Assembly: GCA_049115955.1 (NCBI GenBank)
Contig: JAGDZJ010000014.1
Span: 45,994-109,993, forward strand
DNA from: Salinispirillum sp049115955
GTDB lineage: Bacteria > Pseudomonadota > Gammaproteobacteria > Pseudomonadales > Natronospirillaceae
Length of the DNA stretch: 64,000 nucleotides
Direction: 5' to 3'
Shown: positions 50,941 through 59,412 of the stretch, piece by piece
Numbering within the stretch: the stretch's first letter is position 1
How the letters are laid out: each line of letters opens with the position of its first letter
Notes under the pieces: generated by a model
Database searches by the model: none
What the model saw: the letters and a program-made list of their open reading frames with translations, nothing else
What the model was told of the DNA's origin: nothing
Program-made: the position numbers and the translations under genes

Positions 50941-53313
50941 ATGAATGTAAGAAAAGCTGTAGTTTGGATACGTCGAGTGCTTGTCGTCGTGTTGGTTTTA
51001 GTCGTCGCGGGTGGCGGTTTTCTGTACTGGCAGTTGACCGGTAGCGTGGCGCAGCTCGACGGCGAAGTACAACACGCAAGCTTAACCGCACCGGTTTTGG
51101 TGGAGCGTGATGAGCAAGGTATTCCACGCATCATCGCGAACGACCGTGGCAATTCAGCGTTTGCCTTGGGCTATCTGCACGCCCAAGAACGCTTCTTCCA
51201 AATGGACCTGTTGCGCCGCAATTCCGCCGGTGAAATGAGCGGTTTGTTCGGCGATGTCGCGCTCAACTACGACAAGCGTCTGCGTCTGCACCAGTTTCGT
51301 AAACGTGGTGAAGCGGCGGCTGAGTTCTTACCAGACAACCACCGCGCCACACTTGAGGCTTACACAGAAGGCGTGAATGCGGGCATCAGCGCACTGCGCA
51401 GCATGCCGTTCGAGTATCATTTGCTGGGCGTGGCTCCCGAGCCTTGGCAGCCCGCCGATACATTCCTTACCCTTTATTCCATGTATTTGGATCTGCAACC
51501 GAACTGGAATGAACAAGAAAATTCCCGGGCGGTCATGCGCGACCTGTTGCCGTCCGACTGGTACGCCTTTTTGCAGCCTGAAGGTGGCGAATGGGACGCA
51601 CCCATTCATGGTCGTCCGTTCATATTCACCACGCCGATCCCTGAGCGTCCACTGGCCTATTACGAGTCTACCCAACAGGTTAACGCTTACGAATACCGTG
51701 ATGGCGTTGAGATAGGCTCCAACAGTTGGTCAACGGCGGGATCACGCACGGCTTACACGTCCGGCATGGTCGCCAACGACATGCACCTCGGTCTGCGCGT
51801 ACCCAACATTTGGTACCGTGCGACGTGGAACGTACCGGGCCATGGTCGGGAAATCAGCGGGGCCACATTGCCCGGCACACCCGCCATGGTGGTTGGATCT
51901 AACCAGCACATCGCTTGGGCCTTTACCAACAGCAACGCCGACTACCACGACACCATTGTGTTAAACACACGAAGCGGTCACACCGAATACCTGACCCCAG
52001 ATGGTTGGGAGTCGGTGGTGTTAGAAACCGAAATCATTGACATCAAAGGCGACGAAGCAGTCACCGTCGACATTCCCACCACGCGTTGGGGCCCGATCAT
52101 TGGTGAAGACCACACCGGCAACCCCATTGTCATGCGCTGGGTCGCCCACGACGTAGAAGGTGCCAACCTCAAGCTTATGGATCTTGAACACACCAGCACC
52201 GTGTTCGAGGCATTGCCGGTCGCTGCTGAAGCGGGCGTTCCGGGACAGAACTTTGTCGTGGTAGACCGTGACGGCAATCAGGCGTGGAGCATCATGGGGC
52301 GTCTGCCCAAACGCTCGAATGAAGATTTCGACGGGCGTTTGCCGATGGACTGGTCGGACGGCACTTATTACTGGGACGGATATTTAAGCCCTAACGACTA
52401 CCCTGCCGTCATTAACCCAGCCATTGAACGGATATGGACCGGCAATGCCCGCATGGTCTCGGATCAGTTGTTAGAGAAAACGGGCCAAGCGGAGTTTGCT
52501 TTAGGCGCACGGCAACAGCAGATACGTAATCGCCTGCTGGCCCAACCTGTTCATACCGAGCAAAGTTTCCTCGATGTCCAAATGGACAACGAAGCGGTGT
52601 TCCTTGAGCGCTGGCAAGCGGTATTGAGCAGCGTATTGGACGATCCGACCAGCGCTGAAATGGCCGAAATGCAAAGCTTCGTCGACAATTGGTCAGGCCA
52701 TGCCGCCAAAGACGATGTTGGCTATTGGCTGGTGAAACGCTTCCGTGAAAAAGTCATTGATCAGACCGTCGGCGAAATCTTTCGCTATCTGGAAGGCCAA
52801 GTGGGTTACGTATTCAGCGCAGAAAACGTGAACCGCATGGTCGAGTATCCGGTTTGGCAGCTCATCACCGAAGAGCCCGAACACCAGCTCCCAATAGGCC
52901 ATACGAGTTGGTCGTCGTTCCTGTACGCGGTAGCGGAATCCACTCTTGAAGAAGTCACGATAGCGGGCACGCAGCCGCTGGCAGAGCAAACCTGGGGGCG
53001 CATGAACACGCTTGCCATTGCTCACCCGCTGGCCAACAACGTACCGGTGTTCGGGCGCTTTCTGCGCATGCCAGCCGACCCGATGGACGGCGACACCTTT
53101 ATGCCCTTGGTACAGCGCCCTGACACCGGTGCTTCACAGCGCATGGTCGTCGCGCCCGGGCATGAAGACAACGGCATCTTTCACATGGCCACCGGCCAAA
53201 GCGCGCACCCACTGTCACCGTTTTATGACCGTGGCCACCGCGACTGGGTCGATGGGCAACCGTCGCCCCTGTTGCCCGGCGCGTCACGCTATAGCCTGAC
53301 CTTCGTACCTTAG
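50941..53313 (+). CDS. Penicillin acylase-family N-terminal nucleophile hydrolase
   Basis: The 790-residue precursor has an N-terminal hydrophobic anchor or signal (residues 11-34) and the penicillin acylase layout. Autocatalytic cleavage before Ser260 (IGSNSW) would give an alpha chain of about 225 residues and a beta chain of about 530 whose N-terminal serine is the nucleophile. AGNARMVSD-like and HGREISGATLPGTPAMVVGSN segments are typical. Family members cleave beta-lactam side chains or acyl-homoserine lactones; the natural substrate here is unknown. AAGGA lies 7 bp before the ATG; the frame extends 69 bp upstream without similarity. Confidence 0.92.
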   Translation: MNVRKAVVWIRRVLVVVLVLVVAGGGFLYWQLTGSVAQLDGEVQHASLTAPVLVERDEQGIPRIIANDRGNSAFALGYLHAQERFFQMDLLRRNSAGEMSGLFGDVALNYDKRLRLHQFRKRGEAAAEFLPDNHRATLEAYTEGVNAGISALRSMPFEYHLLGVAPEPWQPADTFLTLYSMYLDLQPNWNEQENSRAVMRDLLPSDWYAFLQPEGGEWDAPIHGRPFIFTTPIPERPLAYYESTQQVNAYEYRDGVEIGSNSWSTAGSRTAYTSGMVANDMHLGLRVPNIWYRATWNVPGHGREISGATLPGTPAMVVGSNQHIAWAFTNSNADYHDTIVLNTRSGHTEYLTPDGWESVVLETEIIDIKGDEAVTVDIPTTRWGPIIGEDHTGNPIVMRWVAHDVEGANLKLMDLEHTSTVFEALPVAAEAGVPGQNFVVVDRDGNQAWSIMGRLPKRSNEDFDGRLPMDWSDGTYYWDGYLSPNDYPAVINPAIERIWTGNARMVSDQLLEKTGQAEFALGARQQQIRNRLLAQPVHTEQSFLDVQMDNEAVFLERWQAVLSSVLDDPTSAEMAEMQSFVDNWSGHAAKDDVGYWLVKRFREKVIDQTVGEIFRYLEGQVGYVFSAENVNRMVEYPVWQLITEEPEHQLPIGHTSWSSFLYAVAESTLEEVTIAGTQPLAEQTWGRMNTLAIAHPLANNVPVFGRFLRMPADPMDGDTFMPLVQRPDTGASQRMVVAPGHEDNGIFHMATGQSAHPLSPFYDRGHRDWVDGQPSPLLPGASRYSLTFVP

Positions 53314-53337
53314 CGGTACGCTAGTCAGGCAACCCGA

Positions 53338-53378
53338 TAGGGCGGATAAGCGACCCGCTAATCCGCCCTACTTTTTTT
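53338..53378 (+). terminator. Rho-independent terminator of the acylase gene
   Basis: A perfect 10-bp stem (TAGGGCGGAT / ATCCGCCCTA) with a 13-base loop is followed by C and seven T residues. The T-tract runs into the stop codon of the convergent serine hydrolase gene at 53377. Confidence 0.9.
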
Positions 53379-55065
53379 AAATTCCAGTTAACTCGACGCC
53401 CGAGAAGTACATCCGAGGCTCACCGTCAATCACTGAAAGCTGGATCACGTTACCCAGGTTGCGACCATACCCCTGAACCTGCATCAACTGCGGCCCTAGC
53501 GGCTTAAGTACCATCACCATGTGCTCGCCAAGGGCGCTAACCTCTACCTCTAGCATATAGGCCTGTAACGCGTCATCGTAATAGAGTTTTCCTTTCTCCA
53601 GCACGTCATCCGACTGATAGTCACCCAGCCATTGTGCATAAACACCGGACTCAACTGTTTGCTCTACCTCTGTTGCAGGCCCAAGCAAGTACTGACCAAA
53701 GTAGCCATGAAAGCGAATATCAGCATGATCGTAGGGTCTTAGTTCCAGATCCAAATCGGGTATATGCAGCGCACCGTTGACCTCTGAAGCAGGTATCGAA
53801 CCTATGCCTATCAAGTCGACAAATCGCTCACCTTCGACGGTGATCACGCTTATGAGCCCTAAACCGCCCAAGTTATAGTCGCCATCAGCAATCGATGTGG
53901 CAGTCGTCGGCGCAACGGCTTGGCCCTCCACAGGCTCTGCGCTTTCAGGCAGAAGGACATCAAATACCTCAGCAATCAACTGCTCCAATACCGCGTTATT
54001 TCCCATGTTGTCGTTCGACGCGATAAAGACGGCGGTCTGGCTATCGGGAATCACCTTTAACTCGGAATAAAACGGAGGAACCGTACCGCCATGCCCAACA
54101 ACAGCATGGCCATTACGCTCGCTTAACCAGAAACCTAAGCCCATCGAAAAGTCAGCGTTCATCGGCAAACCTTCGTACTGCGGCTGGAACATGTCGCGCA
54201 ACGTCTGGGGCTCTATCCATCCGGATTGCTCTTCCACGCTGGTGCGTACCAACGCTTGGGCGAAGCGGGCCATATCGCGTGCCGACATCAAATACCCACC
54301 CGCAGGGATATCTTTAATGATCAACGGCGCTGCGGGCTCGCCGGCGGTGAAACCACCCGACACATTTTGGTCCACACCCGGCAAGCCAAACACCGCACTG
54401 TGGGTCAATTGCAGCGGCTGAAAAATGTGGTCTTGAATGTAAGACTCATAACTCTGCTGGCTGACTTTGGCCACTAATTCGCCCATCAGGCTGTAGCAGA
54501 TGTTGCAATAGGAAAACACAGTCTGATTAGGCCAAGTCAGGTAGGTTTCCGACAGCCACTCTGACGTTTCCATAAATAAATCGGCATCCGGCTCCGAGAG
54601 CACAAAGGATTTCAAAAAAGCACTCGGTATACCCGAATGGTGTGTCAGTAGGTCACGTACTGTCACCTCCAGATGCTCCGAACTCAGCACCTGAGGGTTA
54701 AACGTTGGCAAGTAGGTACGGATGTCTTCGTCCAACAACAACTGACCCGACTCCACCAACTGCATTACCGCCAGCGCGGTGAACAATTTGGATGTGGAAC
54801 CGATTTGGAACCGTAGATCAGACGTCACCGCCTGCTCGCGCACTTCACCATCGGCGTAGCCATAACCGCGAGCGGATATGATCTGGCCGTCGTGAACAAC
54901 ACCCACCGCCAATCCCGAAATGTTCATTTCTTCCATTCGGCTCTGCAGCAGCGACTCCACTTGTTGAGTCTTCGACTGTTTATGTTTGGATTCCGGTTCT
55001 GTTGTATTGCACGCCGTCAGCAGAGACGACGTGATTAAAAACAGCAGATAAATGGTTCGTTTCAT
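53377..55065 (-). CDS. Lipoprotein serine hydrolase (beta-lactamase/DD-peptidase fold)
   Basis: The 562-residue protein has a lipoprotein signal with lipobox LLTAC and lipid-anchored Cys19. The class C beta-lactamase/AmpH-type domain (about 35-390) contains Ser90-x-x-Lys93 (GSTSKLFTAL), Tyr186-x-Asn188 (FSYCN) and HGG in VGHGGTVPP in place of KTG. A C-terminal beta-rich domain (about 400-560) follows, as in many esterase-type members. It could hydrolyse peptides, esters or lactams at the outer membrane. A membrane-bound LuxR regulator is encoded just downstream in the transcription-upstream direction. Confidence 0.88.
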   Translation of the reverse strand: MKRTIYLLFLITSSLLTACNTTEPESKHKQSKTQQVESLLQSRMEEMNISGLAVGVVHDGQIISARGYGYADGEVREQAVTSDLRFQIGSTSKLFTALAVMQLVESGQLLLDEDIRTYLPTFNPQVLSSEHLEVTVRDLLTHHSGIPSAFLKSFVLSEPDADLFMETSEWLSETYLTWPNQTVFSYCNICYSLMGELVAKVSQQSYESYIQDHIFQPLQLTHSAVFGLPGVDQNVSGGFTAGEPAAPLIIKDIPAGGYLMSARDMARFAQALVRTSVEEQSGWIEPQTLRDMFQPQYEGLPMNADFSMGLGFWLSERNGHAVVGHGGTVPPFYSELKVIPDSQTAVFIASNDNMGNNAVLEQLIAEVFDVLLPESAEPVEGQAVAPTTATSIADGDYNLGGLGLISVITVEGERFVDLIGIGSIPASEVNGALHIPDLDLELRPYDHADIRFHGYFGQYLLGPATEVEQTVESGVYAQWLGDYQSDDVLEKGKLYYDDALQAYMLEVEVSALGEHMVMVLKPLGPQLMQVQGYGRNLGNVIQLSVIDGEPRMYFSGVELTGI

Positions 55066-55228
55066 GTTGCGCCCTCATGTTATTTAGGTGATCCCGATCC
55101 GCTGAATCAGGTCACACTATTGAACGGCACTGCTGAACGCGAAACGATCCGCCAAGGGGCGAACTATGGGGGACAACCGGGGGATAAAACGGGTGATTTT
55201 GGGGGGAGAGACGTGTTTCAGAGATGGT

Positions 55229-56125
55229 TTAGGTTCGATTCAGGCGAAAACGGTACTTCAAATCCGACTTACTCTTGGCACCCGTCTTTCTATAGATATT
55301 GGACGCGTGGGACTTCACCGTATGCAGTGAAATAGACAATTCATGAGCAATGGTTTTGTAGGGTTTGGCCTGCACCAGGAACTGCAAAACTTCGTACTCT
55401 CTTTCTGTCAGATCAAACTGCTGCTGCGCAACATCCATGTCCACAACGCCTGCATTGGGAGCAGACGTAACAGGCTGCGAACCGTGCTTAAACAGACCAT
55501 TCAATGCTATCCATAGGGCGCTACCCATGACGTACAGATAGGCCAGCGCATCAGCGGGGTGAAATTTTAACCAGGAATCAGGCAGCAGCGACTGTAAAAT
55601 GAATGCGGGCAACAACAATCCCAGGCCGATCAGTGCCAAAGTACGAATCTGCGCAACCAAGGGTTTTTCCGGTGTGAGTTTCCAGAACTGGTAAAACAAC
55701 AACAACCCCACCGCCATAAAAAAGAAGCTGGATAGATACTGCAACAAGGAACTTTGCAGCCCGTGCGCCACGGCATTCAAGCCTACCATCAACGCCAGGC
55801 TCGCACCGGCCGCCACCAGTTCCATCCGACGGATGGTCGCGCCAATAAGAAGCAACAGCCGATACAACGCCAGAAACATCCCAAGCAGTGTCAGTCCTTG
55901 AATGGCGAAATGACTGTAAAGCGGTAGGTTGGTTGTAACCTCCTGTTCCAGAAAAAACGCATAGAGGCCCAAGAGGTAATTCACACTCACGCAGACCAGC
56001 AATACCATAGCCCAGCGGATTTTTCGATCAGGCCTAACCCCATGCCAGTACGCATAAACCAGCAGAATGCCAACCCCGGCGGAAAAGGAGAACAACTGGA
56101 TGATGAAATCAATTTCTATCTGCAT
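55229..56125 (-). CDS. Membrane-anchored LuxR-type regulator
   Basis: The 298-residue protein has about seven transmembrane helices (residues 8-205) and a C-terminal LuxR DNA-binding domain (LTEREYEVLQFLVQAKPYKTIAHEL...LHTVKSHASNIYRKTG). A one-component regulator fixed in the membrane is suggested, with sensing by the helices. It lies upstream of the serine hydrolase gene on the same strand (163-bp gap), which is its likely target. Confidence 0.85.
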   Translation of the reverse strand: MQIEIDFIIQLFSFSAGVGILLVYAYWHGVRPDRKIRWAMVLLVCVSVNYLLGLYAFFLEQEVTTNLPLYSHFAIQGLTLLGMFLALYRLLLLIGATIRRMELVAAGASLALMVGLNAVAHGLQSSLLQYLSSFFFMAVGLLLFYQFWKLTPEKPLVAQIRTLALIGLGLLLPAFILQSLLPDSWLKFHPADALAYLYVMGSALWIALNGLFKHGSQPVTSAPNAGVVDMDVAQQQFDLTEREYEVLQFLVQAKPYKTIAHELSISLHTVKSHASNIYRKTGAKSKSDLKYRFRLNRT

Positions 56126-56462
56126 ATTAAAAAAAAGAGTCTCAAACTGACCAACGGGGTTTAACGCTCATATGGTTCATCATGGTGGCAGACGAACCTC
56201 AGCGGCTCCATGATGATAAAGGCATTCGGCACTGTAATCATCACTCTTTCGACTATGTTAGCGGTTCATAGTGGGGAAAAGCAGAACAATAGCCACCTAT
56301 CCGTACTTGATACTTTTAAGGTGTACCATGCAAAATGAGATCAGTACTGAGCTCTCAACCTAGGCCATTCCAGTGCGGTTGCCTGAAGCCTACGCATGAT
56401 CGAATCAAGATCGAGGCCACCAAGCGACGCACATTAACAACAGCAATATTGTTAGGTTCTTT
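56126..56462. other. Intergenic region between LuxR-type and AraC-type genes
   Basis: No gene is seen in these 337 bp. A 9-bp inverted repeat (TCATCATGG at 56177-56185 and CCATGATGA at 56208-56216) lies upstream of the LuxR-type gene and could be an operator. The rest should hold the divergent promoters. Confidence 0.5.
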
Positions 56463-57398
56463 ATGACTTCCCGCGATAGTCGATCTGAATACGAAAGCCG
56501 AATGCACCGGGTGCTCGAATACATTGACACGCATCTTGATCAGGCGCTCGATCTTAATACGCTTGCTGAAGTCGCTAATTTCTCATCCTTTCACTTTCAT
56601 CGGCTTTTTTCCGCATGGATGGGCGAAACACTTGGCGATTATCTGCGTCGCCGACGTGTCGAGGTAGCGGCTCTAAGGCTTGCGGCACAGCCGCAAACTA
56701 GAGTTCTTAACATTGCTTTGTCAGTGGGCTTTGGGTCTGCCGAAGCGTTTTCCAGGGCCTTCAAAAGGCGGTTTGGGTGTTCCCCGACGACATGGCGTGA
56801 ACAGCAACACTCTCTCCGCAATGCAAATAGCAATTCCAGTCAGGCGAATAGCAAGCACGGTAAGGCATTTGAAGTGCACTTTGCGGAATATGGAAAGTCC
56901 CATAACCCGAGAAAGGAAATTATCATGAAAGTATCACTCATTGACCGCCAACCAGCGACGGTTGCCTATCTTCGCTACCATGGCCCGTATGGCGAACCAA
57001 TAGCGCAGTTCTGGCAGGAAACCTACGTACCGTGGGCTGAGATGCAAGATCTTGGCGCAGACCACGCTCGATACGGAATAAGCTATGATGATCCCAGCAT
57101 CACGGCACCTGACCAGTGTAGATATGACGCTTGCGCAGAAGTACCGCCTGACTTTATAGCAACTGGTGGCGCGCTCAAGGCATCCATACCCGGAGGAAAG
57201 TATGCGGTGCTGAGATTTAAAGGCAAACCTGAACAAACAGTCGAGGCCTGGGCAGCGCTGCTAAGGGATTGGCTACCTACCAGTGGCTTACAGCTTGATG
57301 CCCGCCCATGCTTTGAGTACTACCCAAAGGGTTCATCCTTTGATTGCGAGACTGGGGAGTTTGAGTGCGAAATATGTATACCTGTCACGCCTTTATAG
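56463..57398 (+). CDS. AraC-family regulator with GyrI-like ligand domain
   Basis: The 311-residue protein has an N-terminal AraC DNA-binding domain (two helix-turn-helix units, residues 14-115; LDLNTLAEVANFSSFHFHRLF and LNIALSVGFGSAEAFSRAFKRRFG) and a C-terminal GyrI/Rob-like domain from about residue 156 (VSLIDRQPATVAYLRYHGPYG, AGGKYAVLRFKG). Such proteins bind hydrophobic or cationic compounds and control efflux or stress genes. No target is obvious nearby. Confidence 0.92.
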   Translation: MTSRDSRSEYESRMHRVLEYIDTHLDQALDLNTLAEVANFSSFHFHRLFSAWMGETLGDYLRRRRVEVAALRLAAQPQTRVLNIALSVGFGSAEAFSRAFKRRFGCSPTTWREQQHSLRNANSNSSQANSKHGKAFEVHFAEYGKSHNPRKEIIMKVSLIDRQPATVAYLRYHGPYGEPIAQFWQETYVPWAEMQDLGADHARYGISYDDPSITAPDQCRYDACAEVPPDFIATGGALKASIPGGKYAVLRFKGKPEQTVEAWAALLRDWLPTSGLQLDARPCFEYYPKGSSFDCETGEFECEICIPVTPL

Positions 57399-57422
57399 CC
57401 TTTTGGCAAACAGCATGATGCT

Positions 57423-57447
57423 AGGAGGCTCTCTGACAGAGCCTCCT
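57423..57447. terminator. Hairpin between convergent AraC and CadR genes
   Basis: A perfect 10-bp stem (AGGAGGCTCT / AGAGCCTCCT) with a CTGAC loop lies between the two convergent genes, 24 bp after the AraC stop. It probably works as a bidirectional terminator. Confidence 0.75.
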
Positions 57448-57474
57448 TCCCTCAGTTAAAGCCCTCAATTAGCC

Positions 57475-57912
57475 CTACACCGGATCACTAACCGCGTGAT
57501 CATGATGACAAAGATGATGATCCTGCAACACCTCAATCACCTTACAATGCGCCACCGTGTCGCAGCCGCATTGCTCAACCATGCTGGCAAGTTCGGTCTC
57601 CAACGCCTTCAAACGCGCTATGCGTGACCGCACCTGCTGCAACTGCGCCCGCGCAATCTCGTCTGCTTTAACACACGGCTGCTCGCTGTGCGCCGCCAGT
57701 TGCAGCAACTCGGTGATCGCCTCCAAGGAAAACCCCAACTCACGCCCATGGCGAATAAACAACAACCTCTGTAGATGCTGCTCGCCGTATCGACGCTGGT
57801 TCCCCTCCGTTCTCACCGGCGGCGGTATTAACCCCTCCTCCTCGTAATAACGCAGCGCCTGACTGGTGCACCCGAGCTGTTTCGCCAATTGACCGATGCT
57901 GTAAGTCGCCAT
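57475..57912 (-). CDS. cadR: CadR/PbrR-type MerR metal regulator
   Basis: The 145-residue regulator starts MATYSIGQLAKQLGCTSQALRYYEEEGLI, the MerR winged helix. Metal-ligand cysteines are seen in EQPCVKADEIARAQL and in the loop CGCDTVAHC, and a His-rich tail (DHHLCHHDHAV) is typical of CadR. It should sense Cd(II), Pb(II) or Zn(II) and twist the divergent promoter into an active shape. The start at 57912 is chosen because it gives the family N-terminus; the frame is open upstream. Confidence 0.92.
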   Translation of the reverse strand: MATYSIGQLAKQLGCTSQALRYYEEEGLIPPPVRTEGNQRRYGEQHLQRLLFIRHGRELGFSLEAITELLQLAAHSEQPCVKADEIARAQLQQVRSRIARLKALETELASMVEQCGCDTVAHCKVIEVLQDHHLCHHDHAVSDPV

Positions 57913-57923
57913 GAAAAAAACTC

Positions 57924-57954
57924 TTGAAGCTAAAGTTACTTGAGGTTTTATAGT
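57924..57954 (+). promoter_or_regulatory. MerR-type promoter/operator with 19-bp spacer
   Basis: TTGAAG (57924-57929) and TATAGT (57949-57954) are 19 bp apart, the long spacer of MerR-controlled promoters. The spacer holds the dyad CTAAAGT-T-ACTTGAG. It drives the transporter gene at 58017 and is the expected CadR site. Confidence 0.8.
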
Positions 57955-58016
57955 GCAAATCATCACAACAGACAAGCGGCATTCGGCCGATAAATACTCA
58001 ACAAGGGGATAAAACT

Positions 58017-58625
58017 ATGGGACATTCATGCGGAACTGATGCGGCATTCGATGGCAACTCAAAAGCCTATCGCACCGCCCTGTGGTGGGTCATCGCCATC
58101 AACGGCGTCATGTTTCTTGTAGAGATAGCGGCGGGTGCCTTGAGCGGTTCTCGAGCACTGCTGGCCGACTCCCTGGATTTCTTCAGCGACACCGCCACCT
58201 ACACCCTCAGCTTACTGGTGCTCGGCTACCCGCTGCGCGTCCGCGCCATGGCCGCCATGGTTAAAGGCATCAGCCTCGTCTTCATGGGCGTAGGCGTGCT
58301 TGGCTTCACTGTTTGGCAAGTCTTTGCGCAGGGCGTACCCGAAGCGCACATCATGGGCTGGGTTGGCCTTGCCGCCTTGCTGGCGAACGTCGCGAGCGTT
58401 TTCATATTGCTGCGCTATCGCTCTGGCGACTCGAATGTGCGCTCGGTGTGGCTGTGCAGCCGCAATGACGCCATAGGCAATGTGGCCGTCATCTTTGCCG
58501 CAATATTGGTGGCCTACACTGGTCGCGCTTGGCCAGACCTCGTGGTTGCTGCGCTGATGGCAAGCCTGTTCCTGCGCTCCGCATTTTTGATATTGAAACA
58601 GGCGATGAGTGAGTTGCGGCATTGA
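58017..58625 (+). CDS. CDF-like cation transporter, membrane domain only
   Basis: The 202-residue protein has a short Cys/His N-terminus (MGHSCG) and about six transmembrane helices of the cation diffusion facilitator fold, without the usual cytosolic C-terminal domain. The first metal site appears as ADSLDFFSDT. The second, normally HxxxD, reads NDAIGN, so metal choice may differ. The upstream MerR-type promoter and the CadR gene point to Cd/Zn/Pb export. Confidence 0.85.
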   Translation: MGHSCGTDAAFDGNSKAYRTALWWVIAINGVMFLVEIAAGALSGSRALLADSLDFFSDTATYTLSLLVLGYPLRVRAMAAMVKGISLVFMGVGVLGFTVWQVFAQGVPEAHIMGWVGLAALLANVASVFILLRYRSGDSNVRSVWLCSRNDAIGNVAVIFAAILVAYTGRAWPDLVVAALMASLFLRSAFLILKQAMSELRH

Positions 58626-58699
58626 AACCGCGAACCACCCTTAGAAATCATTATTTTTGATAGATTTTCTTATATAAAAAGCCTAAATATTATTTTATT

Positions 58700-58725
58700 G
58701 TGAGTTTTTCACCACTGATATATCA
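58700..58725. promoter_or_regulatory. Dyads in the hipBST promoter region
   Basis: GTGA-N5-TCAC (58700-58712) and the perfect palindrome TGATATATCA (58716-58725) lie 35-60 bp upstream of hipB in an A+T-rich gap (58626-58759). Either may be a HipB operator. The low G+C contrasts with the neighbours and fits horizontal acquisition. Confidence 0.4.
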
Positions 58726-58759
58726 TTTCCTTTGATTACTATGTAACTTTGGCAATGTT

Positions 58760-59080
58760 ATGACCAATTTCGATAGCGTCACGCAGTCAGAACGCGAGCA
58801 AATCATTAACCGACTTCGTGCAGAAGTCGAAGCCGTATCAAAGATCGTGCTCCGCCCTACCCCGACGGAACCACTGTCTCCTTTTGATACACTGCCTGAT
58901 CGAGTCAAGGCGGCGCGCGCGCGCGACAAACTCTCGCAAACCGACTTGGCCGATATAGCCGGTGTCTCCGTGATGGTGGTTTCACGTATCGAGCGTGCAG
59001 GTATGTCTGGCGGTGGCGTCCGGCTGGATTCTTTGTTGCGAGTCTGCGACGCATTAGGCATCAAGATATGGCTCGAATGA
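58760..59080 (+). CDS. hipB: HipB-type antitoxin/repressor
   Basis: The 106-residue protein has a helical N-terminal half (residues 1-50) and a C-terminal XRE helix-turn-helix (KLSQTDLADIAGVSVMVVSRIERA). It probably represses the operon and helps contain the toxin. It is the first gene of a three-gene hipBST set; its stop overlaps the next start (ATGA). Confidence 0.88.
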   Translation: MTNFDSVTQSEREQIINRLRAEVEAVSKIVLRPTPTEPLSPFDTLPDRVKAARARDKLSQTDLADIAGVSVMVVSRIERAGMSGGGVRLDSLLRVCDALGIKIWLE

Positions 59081-59412
59081 CGTTACGCCAAGGGACAGTA
59101 AGCCTATGCGGGCGCACAGCAGGCCTTTTGGAAGAAACGCCAGACGGATTCAGGTTCACGTATGACACTGAATACGTGCAGGCCGGGCCAGCCATCTTTC
59201 ACGAGCTGCCCCTGCAAAGCTCACCATTCACCTCCCCCACGCTGTTCGCATGCTTTGAAAATCTTGTTTCTGAGGGTTGGCTGCGAGCTCAACAATCAGC
59301 CACGCAACGGATAGATGAAAATGACCGCTTCGGCCTGTTGCTTGCCAACGGCCTGGATTTAACCGGTGCCATCACGGTGTCACCCATGGGTAACGTGCAA
59401 CATGACCACTAA
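59077..59412 (+). CDS. hipS: HipS-type small antitoxin (HipA N-subdomain homologue)
   Basis: The 111-residue protein resembles only the N-terminal subdomain of HipA: RQGTVSLCGRTAGLLEETPDGFRFTYD, then SEGWLRAQQSATQRIDENDRFGLLLANG and LTGAITVSP. In the E. coli O127 HipBST system such a separate protein is the antitoxin for HipT. ATG 59077 (coupled, ATGA overlap) or ATG 59068 could be the start. It overlaps hipT by 11 bp. Confidence 0.85.
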   Translation: MTLRQGTVSLCGRTAGLLEETPDGFRFTYDTEYVQAGPAIFHELPLQSSPFTSPTLFACFENLVSEGWLRAQQSATQRIDENDRFGLLLANGLDLTGAITVSPMGNVQHDH

